This document shows, piece after piece, positions 42,158 through 49,546 of a stretch of DNA of 64,000 bases. The stretch covers positions 1-64,000 of the forward strand of contig NZ_LBMW01000036.1 in NCBI RefSeq assembly GCF_026168105.1, given 5' to 3'. The translations under genes and the position numbers were made by a program. The notes under the pieces were generated by a model. That model was not told where the DNA came from, did no database searches, and was given only the letters and a program-made list of their open reading frames with translations. This stretch comes from Streptomyces hygroscopicus (lineage in GTDB: Bacteria > Actinomycetota > Actinomycetes > Streptomycetales > Streptomycetaceae). Numbering within the stretch: position 1 is the first letter of the stretch; the number at the start of each line of letters is the position of its first letter.

Positions 42158-42952
42158 ATGGACATCAAGGTACTTGGCCCGCTTACGGCTCATGAGCACG
42201 GTGTCTCGGTGGTGCCCAGCGCGGCCAAGCCCCGGCAGATACTGGCCCTGCTCGCCCTGCAGGCCGACCACGTCGTCACCGTACCGACGCTGATGACGGA
42301 GATCTGGGGAGAGCGGATTCCGCGCAGCGCTTCAACGACGTTGCAGACATACATTCTTCAACTACGCCGCAAGATCACGGCTGCGCTGGCCGGACAGCCC
42401 GCACGGGACGCCAAGGACGTGCTGGTCACCCAGTTCGGCGGCTATCTGCTGCGGGTGCAGCCCGGAACCGTCGACGCCCAGGAGTTCGAGCAGCTCGTGG
42501 CAGGCGGCCGGGCGGCCTTCGATGCCGCCGACTACCACACCGCCTCCCGGCTGCTGTCCCGGTCCCTGGCCCTGTGGCAGGGGCCCGCGCTGGTCGACGT
42601 ACGGGCCGGCAGCATCCTGGAACTCGAGGTGCTGCGCCTGGAGGAGAATCGTATGGCCGCGCTCGAGCGGCGAATAGACGCCGATCTGCGCCTGGGCCGG
42701 CATGGCGAAGTGGTGCCGGAACTCAGCGTACTGACGGCCCGTCACCCGATGCACGAGCGGTTCTGCGCCCAGCTCATGCTGGCCCTGCACCGGTCCGGAG
42801 GTTCCTGGCGGGCGCTGGAGGCCTACCAGCGGCTGCGCGGAGCCCTGGTCACCGAGCTCGGCCTCGAGCCGTCGCCGTCCCTGCAGCAGCTCCACCAGGC
42901 GGTGCTCTCCGGCGACATGGTGCCGGACCTGCAGACGGCCGGGGTCGACTGA
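42158..42952 (+). CDS. SARP-family transcriptional activator (second copy)
   Basis: A 264-residue SARP: an OmpR-like winged helix (~1-95: VLGPLTAHEHGVSVVPSAAKPRQILALLALQAD, TTLQTYILQLRRK) and an activation domain (~100-250) ending in GLEPSPSLQQLHQAVL. AAAGGGGAG lies upstream of the ATG. It shares blocks with the SARP at 11985, so the two are paralogues. It is divergent from the RiPP precursor and lies upstream of the carboxylase beta gene. It is the best candidate to drive the 11-bp repeat sites flanking it. Confidence 0.95.
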   Translation: MDIKVLGPLTAHEHGVSVVPSAAKPRQILALLALQADHVVTVPTLMTEIWGERIPRSASTTLQTYILQLRRKITAALAGQPARDAKDVLVTQFGGYLLRVQPGTVDAQEFEQLVAGGRAAFDAADYHTASRLLSRSLALWQGPALVDVRAGSILELEVLRLEENRMAALERRIDADLRLGRHGEVVPELSVLTARHPMHERFCAQLMLALHRSGGSWRALEAYQRLRGALVTELGLEPSPSLQQLHQAVLSGDMVPDLQTAGVD

Positions 42953-42961
42953 CCCGGCGCC

Positions 42962-42982
42962 GCCGGGCCGGACCGGCCCGGC
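42962..42982. terminator. Hairpin terminator after the SARP gene
   Basis: GCCGGGCCGG (42962-42971) and CCGGCCCGGC (42973-42982) are perfect inverted arms; the outer pairs form the stem. It lies 10 bp after the stop. Confidence 0.6.
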
Positions 42983-42994
42983 ACCGACTGCCGG

Positions 42995-43034
42995 CTTCCA
43001 GCCTGTCTTCAGCCCCTTTCGAGGTGCCGTTCCT
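42995..43034 (+). promoter_or_regulatory. SARP-like array before the carboxylase beta gene
   Basis: CTTCCAG (42995), TCTTCAG (43006), TTTCGAG (43017) and CGTTCCT (43028) follow an 11-bp period directly upstream of the ATG at 43046. Individual repeats are weak; the regular spacing is the argument. Confidence 0.5.
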
Positions 43035-43045
43035 ACGTTCGGGCG

Positions 43046-44635
43046 ATGACGACCTTCGACGAACTCCTCGCCACGACGCCCCGGCTCGATCTGCGCCGGT
43101 CGACCGCGGAGCTGCGCCATCTGAAGGAAGAGATGAGCCGGGGACCCGACCCGGACGCCACCCGACGCCAGCACGCCAAGGGCAAGCTCACCGTCCGGGA
43201 GCGGCTGGACCTGCTCTTCGACCCGGGCACCTTCACCGAGATCGAGCCGCTGCGCCGGCACCGGGCCAGCGCCTTCGGCATGGAGGACCGCAAGCCGCAC
43301 GGGGACGGTGTGGTGATCGGCTGGGGTGAGATACACGGCCGGACTGTCTTCGCCTACGCCCACGACTTCCGTGTCTTCGGCGGCGCACTGGGCGAGGCGC
43401 ACGCCGCCAAGATCCACAAGATCATGGACCTTGCGCTGTCCGCGGGTGCGCCGCTCGTAGGCCTGAACGACGGAGCCGGCGCGCGCATCCAGGAGGGCGT
43501 CACCGCGCTCGCCGGCTACGGCGGCATCTTCCAGCGCAACACCAAGGCGTCCGGCGTCATCCCGCAGATCAGCGTGATGCTCGGCCCCTGCGCGGGCGGC
43601 GCGGCCTACAGCCCCGCGCTGACGGACTTCGTCTTCATGGTCCGCGAGACCTCGCAGATGTTCCTCACCGGCCCGGACGTGGTCAAGGCCGTGACCGGCG
43701 AGCAGATCTCCCAGAACGGGCTGGGCGGCGCGGACGTGCACGCGGGTGTCTCCGGGGTCGCCGGTTTCGCCTACGACGACGAGGCCGAGTGCCTGGAGGA
43801 CGTCCGCTACCTGCTGTCGCTGCTGCCGGCGAACAACCGGGAGCTCCCGCCGGAGGTGGCCGGTGCCGACCCGGCCGACCGGCGCACCGACGCGCTGACC
43901 TCCCTGGTGCCCGCCGATCCGGTCCAGGCCTACGACATGCACGACGTCATCGAGGAGATCGTCGACGACGGCGAGTTCTTCGAGGTGCACGAGGGCTGGG
44001 CGCGCAACGTGGTGTGCGGCTTCGCGCGCCTGGGCGGTCAGACTGTGGGCTTCGTCGCCAACCAGCCCGCCGTGCTGGCGGGCGTGCTGGACATCCATGC
44101 CTCCGAGAAGGCCGCCCGCTTCGTCTCCACCTGCGACTCCTTCAACGTCCCCCTGGTGACACTGGTGGACGTGCCGGGCTTCCTGCCCGGAGTGGACCAG
44201 GAGCACGGCGGTGTCATCCGGCACGGCGCGAAGCTGCTGTACGCCTACTGCAACGCCAGCGTCCCGCGGATCTCACTCGTGCTGCGCAAGGCATACGGCG
44301 GCGCGTACATCGTGATGGACTCCCGCTCGATCGGGGCCGACCTGTCCTTCGCATGGCCCACCAACGAGATCGCGGTGATGGGAGCGGAGGGGGCTGCGAA
44401 TGTCATTTTCCGACGCGAGATCGCCTCAGCCGCCGACCCGGAGGCGACACGGGCCCGGCTGGTCAAGGAGTACCAGGCCGAACTGATGCATCCGTACTAC
44501 GCCGCGGAGCGCGGGCTCGTGGACGACGTCATCGATCCCGGCGACACCCGCCGGGTGCTGGTGCGCGCGCTGGCCATGCTGCGGGGCAAACACGCCGTGC
44601 TGCCGGAGCGCAAGCACGGCAACGTGCCGCTGTGA
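43046..44635 (+). CDS. Acyl-CoA carboxylase carboxyltransferase (beta) subunit
   Basis: A 529-residue AccB/PccB-type carboxyltransferase, full length. HAKGKLTVRERLDLLFDPGTF opens the protein. LVGLNDGAGARIQEG and GPCAGGAAYSPAL form the first oxyanion site, and DVPGFLPGVDQEHGG with RKAYGGAYIVM the second. With a biotinylated alpha subunit (not in view) it makes malonyl- or methylmalonyl-CoA. The Asp that separates acetyl- from propionyl-CoA preference could not be placed. The epsilon partner is at 17821. Placed behind SARP-like repeats, it probably raises extender supply for the PKS. Confidence 0.93.
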   Translation: MTTFDELLATTPRLDLRRSTAELRHLKEEMSRGPDPDATRRQHAKGKLTVRERLDLLFDPGTFTEIEPLRRHRASAFGMEDRKPHGDGVVIGWGEIHGRTVFAYAHDFRVFGGALGEAHAAKIHKIMDLALSAGAPLVGLNDGAGARIQEGVTALAGYGGIFQRNTKASGVIPQISVMLGPCAGGAAYSPALTDFVFMVRETSQMFLTGPDVVKAVTGEQISQNGLGGADVHAGVSGVAGFAYDDEAECLEDVRYLLSLLPANNRELPPEVAGADPADRRTDALTSLVPADPVQAYDMHDVIEEIVDDGEFFEVHEGWARNVVCGFARLGGQTVGFVANQPAVLAGVLDIHASEKAARFVSTCDSFNVPLVTLVDVPGFLPGVDQEHGGVIRHGAKLLYAYCNASVPRISLVLRKAYGGAYIVMDSRSIGADLSFAWPTNEIAVMGAEGAANVIFRREIASAADPEATRARLVKEYQAELMHPYYAAERGLVDDVIDPGDTRRVLVRALAMLRGKHAVLPERKHGNVPL

Positions 44636-44697
44636 GCCGGACCGCGGGCCGCTCCCGCGCGACGGCGCCATGCGAGTGACCGCATTCCCGGGTGCAC

Positions 44698-44926
44698 CCG
44701 ACCCGGACCGACCCGAACCGACCCGGACCGCCCGGACCGCCCGGACCGCCCGGACCGCCGGGACCGCCGGGACCGACCCGGACCGCCCGGACCGCCGGGA
44801 CCGACCGCCCGGACCGCCCGGACCGACCCGGACCGCCCGGACCGCCGGGACCGCCGGGACCGACCGCCCGGACCGACCCGGACCGCCCGGACCGCCGGGA
44901 CCGCCCGGACCGCCCGGACCGACCCG
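44698..44926. repeat. GC-rich minisatellite of 9-10-bp units
   Basis: About 230 bp of imperfect CCCGGACCG / CCGGGACCG / ACCCGGACCG units in tandem (roughly 24 copies). It starts 62 bp after the carboxylase stop. Open frames across it read collagen-like GPPGPPGP or DRPDRP and are not genes. Confidence 0.92.
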
Positions 44927-44958
44927 CAACGCTAGGCCGTCCCGCAACGCTAGGCCGT
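44923..44958. repeat. 18-bp tandem duplication
   Basis: CCCGCAACGCTAGGCCGT occurs twice in a row (44923-44940, 44941-44958) at the right end of the minisatellite. No gene is seen from 44959 to 45124. Confidence 0.9.
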
Positions 44959-45124
44959 CCCGCTCCGGCTCGTGACCCCGCACGGCGGGGGTCCGGGCGC
45001 CGTCGTGCGGCAGCAGCCGTCACGGCCTACGCCCTCCCGCCGGCGGTCCGGACGCCGGCGGGGGACCGGGCACTCCGTACGCCGCTGCGCAGGCGTACGC
45101 CGGAAGCCGTTGCCCAGCTGCCTT

Positions 45125-45889
45125 TCACCCGGCAGTTGCGAAGTCCTGGGTCCAGTAGCTGTTGGGCTGTGCGAGTCCGACGCCGATCTCCTTGAACCCG
45201 CAGTCGAGGATGTTCGCCTTGTGGCCGGGGCTGGACATCCAGCCCGCCATGACCTGCTCGGGAGTGGCGTAACCGTAGGCGATGTTCTCGCCGTAGCTGC
45301 TCCAGTTGTAGCCGGCCCGCGTGATCCGGTCGCCGGGGGAGGACCCGTCGGACCCGGTGTGCGACATGTTCTGGTGGGCCGCCATGTCGTCGCTGTGCGC
45401 CTGCGCGGCCTTGGTCAGGATGGCGTTCAGCGTCACGGCCGGGCAACCGACCTTGCTGCGCTCGGCGTTGACGAGTTGCACGATGCGGGCGGCGAAACCG
45501 GACGCGGTGGCGGTGGGCTTCGGGGCGCTCGGCGCTGCCGGGGCCGCGGGGGCGGCGGTAGTGGGCCGGGGAGCCGTGGCCTTCGCGGTGCTCGAAGGCG
45601 CCGTGGCCGGAGGCTTCGGCGCGGTGGTCTTCGGAGTGCTCGTCGAGGGGCTCGGAGTTTTCGATGCCGCCGGACTGGGCCCGTCGGCGTGGCCGCCGTT
45701 CCAGTTCCGGTCCCAGGCGTCGTTCCACCACCCGTTGGCCGCGTGCTTCCCGGCGCTGCGGTAGTGATGTCCTGCGCTGTCCCGCCAGTCGGTACAGGCA
45801 AGGGCGACGGACGGCACACCCACCGCGCCCACGGTGACGGCAGCGATGACTATCCGCCGGTAGTGATTCCTTTTGCGATGAATTCCCAT
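45125..45889 (-). CDS. Secreted CAP (SCP/PR-1)-domain protein
   Basis: A 254-residue exported protein. A basic N-terminus (GIHRKRNHYRR) and hydrophobic core (IVIAAVTVGAVGVPSVALA) form the signal. A Ser/Thr/Pro/Lys-rich linker (~72-130) is followed by the CAP domain (~135-254): IVQLVNAERSKVGCPAVTLNAILTKAAQAHSDDMAAH, MSHTG, YGENIAYGY, MAGWMSSPGHKANIL. The CAP His and Glu ligands are present. The family is cell-wall-linked or extracellular. GTGAGG precedes the ATG. It looks like a chromosomal neighbour rather than a pathway gene. Confidence 0.9.
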   Translation of the reverse strand: MGIHRKRNHYRRIVIAAVTVGAVGVPSVALACTDWRDSAGHHYRSAGKHAANGWWNDAWDRNWNGGHADGPSPAASKTPSPSTSTPKTTAPKPPATAPSSTAKATAPRPTTAAPAAPAAPSAPKPTATASGFAARIVQLVNAERSKVGCPAVTLNAILTKAAQAHSDDMAAHQNMSHTGSDGSSPGDRITRAGYNWSSYGENIAYGYATPEQVMAGWMSSPGHKANILDCGFKEIGVGLAQPNSYWTQDFATAG

Positions 45890-46242
45890 GCGTGACCTCA
45901 CTCGGTAATCGCCGAGCGCCCTGGTGCGGCTGACTCTGCGCGGAATCGGCCCCTGAACTGCGGAGACGTCCTGCGAGTCGTCATTCTTGGGACGGCTTCA
46001 CACAAGCGCAAAGGGCGGTCACTACTACCCTGCTTCGTAGGTTTGAGCGGCTCTTGCCATGAGGGCGGTGGCGTGCTGGTCCGGCTGTCGCGGCCGTTGC
46101 GGAATTCTGTTTCCTCGTCAGAAACCGTTGGTCTTCCCAGAACGGGCGACAGCGCCGAGTGCGTGGGAATGCCGACGGGCCTGGGGGGATTTGCACCTAT
46201 AACAAGACGGACAAATCCCATATGTCACCAGAGGGCTATCTA
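45890..46242. other. 353-bp intergenic region
   Basis: It lies between the CAP-protein promoter side and the end of the amidohydrolase gene. It is AT-richer than its surroundings (ACCTATAACAAG near 46196, CATATG near 46220). It probably holds the promoter and a leader for the CAP gene on the minus strand. No gene was found. Confidence 0.5.
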
Positions 46243-47175
46243 CTATTCGGCACGCCTAATCCCCGGAGGTGGTGTGACGGATGTCACGGAACCGTGATTT
46301 CCGGGCCCGTCCGGCCCTCCGGCATCGCTCATCGGACAGGACCGCGGCACGCCCGGCGGATCGAGCCAGCGCATCAGCGCGTCGCCCATCACCAGATCCC
46401 TGTCCCGGCCGCGCAGAAAGTCCAGCTCCTCGGTGAAGAGCGTCACGGCCTGCTCGTACGGGCAGGGCAGCCGGGTCCAGTCCGAGCCCCAGAACATGCG
46501 GTGAGGGCCGAACGCGTCGAAGACGCGGCGCAAGGGCTCGTGCAGGCCGGGGAAGGGGTAGGCGTCCGTCGTGTGGCAGGGCAGCGCCGACGCCTTCACC
46601 GCCACATGGGGATGACGGGCCAGGGCGAGCAGGCCGTCGAGTCCGGCGAACGCCGTCTCGTCACGGGCCCCGAGGGGCAGACATAGGTGGTCGAGGACCA
46701 GCCGCAGTCCCGGGTGTGCGGCGGCCACGCGGTCCAACGCGCCGGTCAGGCCCGGCGCGTACACCATCACCGGCAGCCCGGCGCCCTCGACGGCGGCCCA
46801 GAACCCGTCCAGGCGGCCGGCGGTGAACAGCTCGCGCCAGGGGGGCCGGTGCAGTGTGAGGCGCACACCCAGGACACCGGGCCGCCCGATCAGCTCGTCC
46901 AGTCCCCGGGCCCACCGGCCGTCGTGCACGGCCACCCTGCCCATCACCGAGAAGCGGCCGGGACAGGCATCGGCGGCTGCCAGCACCACGTCGTTGTGGT
47001 CGCCCTCCCACGACGGCGGGACGAGCACCGCGCGATCCACCCCCGCCTCGTCCATGACGGTCAGCAACTCCTCGACGGTGGGCGGCACTTCACGGTGGGC
47101 GGGCCCCGCGCCGGGTGGCCACGGCCGCGTCGGCCGGTCGCTCTGCCACAGATGAGCCTGAGCGTCGACGATCAC
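46243..47175 (-). CDS. Amidohydrolase-2 family hydrolase
   Basis: A 310-residue TIM-barrel hydrolase of the 2-pyrone-dicarboxylate-lactonase/ACMSD type. MIVDAQAHLW carries the first metal-site motif (D-x-x-x-H in place of H-x-H). LVLDHLCLP has a metal or catalytic His, and MFWGSDWTRLP the conserved Asp of the last strand. Members hydrolyse lactones or decarboxylate. It is the last gene of the minus-strand operon from 53653; its ATG overlaps the upstream dehydrogenase stop by 4 bp. Combined with that dehydrogenase it suggests processing of a dicarboxylic or lactone intermediate. Confidence 0.8.
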   Translation of the reverse strand: MIVDAQAHLWQSDRPTRPWPPGAGPAHREVPPTVEELLTVMDEAGVDRAVLVPPSWEGDHNDVVLAAADACPGRFSVMGRVAVHDGRWARGLDELIGRPGVLGVRLTLHRPPWRELFTAGRLDGFWAAVEGAGLPVMVYAPGLTGALDRVAAAHPGLRLVLDHLCLPLGARDETAFAGLDGLLALARHPHVAVKASALPCHTTDAYPFPGLHEPLRRVFDAFGPHRMFWGSDWTRLPCPYEQAVTLFTEELDFLRGRDRDLVMGDALMRWLDPPGVPRSCPMSDAGGPDGPGNHGSVTSVTPPPGIRRAE

Positions 47176-48362
47176 GCTGCGGGGCCCGACAGCCTGGTCT
47201 CCAGCGCGGCGAGCACGGCGCTCGCCGACGCCGTCGTGCCGACCGCCTCGCGGTGGCCCACCAGGTCGTACGTCAGCGACTCGCCCTTCAGGAGTACGTC
47301 TCGCACGGCGTGGTCGATGCCGTCCGCGGTGCCCGACAGGAGCCTGTCGCGATGGCGGGCGCCCAGCCAGCGCAACAGCTCCGCCACCGCGAGCAGCATC
47401 GCCATGGGGTTGACCCGGTCCCTCCCCGCGTGCGCCGGGGCCGATCCGTGGATCGGTTCGAACATGCCGTGCCGGTCACCGATGTTGCATCCCACCGCCA
47501 TGCCGAGCCCGCCCTGCAGGACCGCGGCGAGCTCCGTGAGGATGTCGCCGAACATATTCGTCGTGACCACGACGTCACAGTGCTCGGGGCGCCGCATCAG
47601 ACGGTAGGCGAACGCGTCCACGAGCACCACCTCCCGCTCCACCTCCGGATAGTCGGCGCCCACCTCCTCGAAGACCTCCTGGAAGAGCCGGCAGCCGTGC
47701 AGCACGTTGTCCTTGCCGACACAGGTGACCCGGCGGCGCCCGTCCTCCGGTGCGCCCCCGCGCCGCAGCGCCGTCTCGAAGGCCAGCCGGACGACCCGTT
47801 CGGACGCGGCGCGGGTGACGATCCTGCTGTCGGTGGCGACCTGCGCGATGCCGCCGGGCGCCAGGGTGCCGCCGGCGCCCGCGTAAAGATCCTCCGTGTT
47901 CTCCCGGACGAACACCATGTCGACCTGGTCCGGCTCCCACACCTGGCGCAGCGTTCCCGACACCATTTGCCGTATGCCGGGCAGGAGTCTGACCGGGCGG
48001 ACGTTGGCGTACAGATCGAGGCGCTGACGGTTGCCGACAATCGCGGACCATCCGGCGAGCCGGCCGTCCGCGCGCAGCAGTGTGCCCCGCCCGTCGGAAC
48101 GCGGCAGCCCCACCGCGCCCAGCAGGATCGCGTCGGCCCTCTCGCAGACCGCCTCGGAACCCTCCGGCCAGTCCACGCCGTGGCGCACATAGTGCTCTGC
48201 TCCGCACGGCACCTCGTCGATGTGCAGGGGTACACCGATGAGTCGCTCGACCGCCTCCAGGAGCCGCCTGGCCTGTACGGCGACGTCGACTCCGATGCCG
48301 TCTCCGGGAAGCAGTGCGATGCGGTAGCCGGCCGGCGGCCGTGCGGAGCCCGGGGCGCTCAT
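47172..48362 (-). CDS. Isocitrate/isopropylmalate dehydrogenase-family enzyme
   Basis: A 396-residue member of the beta-decarboxylating dehydrogenase family (IPMDH, tartrate/malate dehydrogenase). It has IALLPGDGIGVDV, VFVRENTEDLYAG, VGKDNVLHG with the catalytic Lys, and TTNMFGDILTELAAVLQGGLGMA with metal-binding Asp. GSAPAHAG closes the NAD site. It oxidises and often decarboxylates a 2-hydroxy-dicarboxylate. Within this operon it may make a precursor such as an oxidised short-chain acid rather than leucine. It overlaps its neighbours by 4 bp on both sides (ATGA). Confidence 0.88.
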   Translation of the reverse strand: MSAPGSARPPAGYRIALLPGDGIGVDVAVQARRLLEAVERLIGVPLHIDEVPCGAEHYVRHGVDWPEGSEAVCERADAILLGAVGLPRSDGRGTLLRADGRLAGWSAIVGNRQRLDLYANVRPVRLLPGIRQMVSGTLRQVWEPDQVDMVFVRENTEDLYAGAGGTLAPGGIAQVATDSRIVTRAASERVVRLAFETALRRGGAPEDGRRRVTCVGKDNVLHGCRLFQEVFEEVGADYPEVEREVVLVDAFAYRLMRRPEHCDVVVTTNMFGDILTELAAVLQGGLGMAVGCNIGDRHGMFEPIHGSAPAHAGRDRVNPMAMLLAVAELLRWLGARHRDRLLSGTADGIDHAVRDVLLKGESLTYDLVGHREAVGTTASASAVLAALETRLSGPAA

Positions 48363-49546
48363 CGGCCCGCTCCCGCCGCAGTGCTGAGATCCTCGTCCAG
48401 ACCGGTCCCGGACAGCCAGTCGAAGGGCCGGTACACGGCATGACCGGTGCCCATGCCCTCGGCGATCAGCTCGCGCAGCCGGTTGGAGGCGAAGCCCCCG
48501 ATGACGTTCATCGGGGCGTCCCGGTACAGACGCTCCACGGGATGCCCCGGCTGCAGGGCCCGCGCGCCGTGGATCTGGAGGGCGCTCTGGGTGGCGGCGA
48601 CCGCCAGCTCAGTGGCGTATGCCTTGAGCATGGCGATCTCGTCCCGCGCGGACCGGCCCGCGGCCCGGTGCCACGCCACCCGCTGGGCCAGCAGCCGTGC
48701 CGCGTCGATCTCCGTCCGCAGCCGGGCGAGTTGGGCCTGCACGCCCTCCATGTGGCCGAGCGGCCTGCCGAAGGAGACATGGCTGCGCGCATGCGTGACG
48801 CACGCGCGCAGTGCCGCCTCGGCGATGGCGATGGAGGAGACGGAGATGAACAGCCAGCCCCATGCCATGCCCTCGGCGAACTCCGCGTACGGCACCGGAA
48901 CGACGTCGTGCGGCGCGACATGGGCCCGGTCGAAGCGCAAGCCGCCCCACGGCATGGCCCGCAGCCCCATGTGATCCATCGGGTAGCGCTCCACACCAGG
49001 CTGGCCGAGATCGACGAAGGCGAAGCACCAGCCGTGGCCGTCACGGTCGACGCGCTCGTCGAGCCGGGCGAGAACCACGGCGAGATCACCGGTCGGGGCG
49101 TTGGTGATGCGCGCCTTCTCGCCGCTGATGACCAGGCCGCCGTCCCTGCCCTTCGAGACGGTCGTGCGGTACGTGCCCGCGTCGCTGCCCGCCGTCCGCT
49201 CGACCACGGCGAAGGCACCCAGTTTCCGTCCGGACAGCAGCGCTTCGAGCAGCGGCCGGTGGGTGGCGAGCTCTCCGTAGCGGTGGATGAGCTTTCCGCA
49301 CAGCAGCGTGGACATCGTGGCCGACCAGTAGGTGGAGGGACAGGCCAGAGCCAGACTCTCCATGGCCGCGACCTGGGACACCCCGTCGACGGCCGTGCCA
49401 CCGACGGCCACCGGATGGAAGACGCGGAGGTACCCGCTGTCGACGACGTCCGGCCAGTTGGGTGCGGGCAGTTGGCCACTCAGGTCCGCGTCGCTCGCGC
49501 GGGCGGCGATGCCGGCGAAGCGCCGGGGGAACTCCGAGACGTTCAC
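48359..49546 (-). CDS. Acyl-CoA dehydrogenase
   Basis: A 395-residue ACAD-family flavoprotein starting at a GTG that overlaps the previous stop (GTGA). MESLALACPSTYWSATM, the beta-domain AFAVVERTAGSDAGTYRT, HVSFGRPLGHMEGVQAQLARL for FAD, and ALQIHGARALQPGHPVERLYRDA near the C-terminus, where GxxA-like FAD contacts lie. The usual catalytic Glu is not evident at its normal site, so N- or C-hydroxylase or lyase variants remain possible. A longer in-frame extension is rejected. It pairs with the ACAD part of the neighbouring fusion, perhaps as a heterodimer. Confidence 0.85.
   Translation of the reverse strand: MNVSEFPRRFAGIAARASDADLSGQLPAPNWPDVVDSGYLRVFHPVAVGGTAVDGVSQVAAMESLALACPSTYWSATMSTLLCGKLIHRYGELATHRPLLEALLSGRKLGAFAVVERTAGSDAGTYRTTVSKGRDGGLVISGEKARITNAPTGDLAVVLARLDERVDRDGHGWCFAFVDLGQPGVERYPMDHMGLRAMPWGGLRFDRAHVAPHDVVPVPYAEFAEGMAWGWLFISVSSIAIAEAALRACVTHARSHVSFGRPLGHMEGVQAQLARLRTEIDAARLLAQRVAWHRAAGRSARDEIAMLKAYATELAVAATQSALQIHGARALQPGHPVERLYRDAPMNVIGGFASNRLRELIAEGMGTGHAVYRPFDWLSGTGLDEDLSTAAGAGR

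Noticed and set aside
44692..45195. Collagen-like open frame (GPPGPPGP and DRPDRP repeats) across the minisatellite
   Set aside because: It is the automatic translation of a 9-bp GC repeat. All frames are open, there is no ribosome site, and the repeat is not a multiple of a protein-level pattern shared with its flanks.
45890..46200. Possible cyclic-di-AMP (ydaO-type) riboswitch before the CAP-domain gene
   Set aside because: Such leaders occur before cell-wall genes in Streptomyces, but I could not find the conserved core blocks in order; a covariance-model search would decide.
46043..46297. Small plus-strand open frame antisense to the CAP-gene leader
   Set aside because: No ribosome site or recognisable motif; it runs into the end of the amidohydrolase gene on the other strand.
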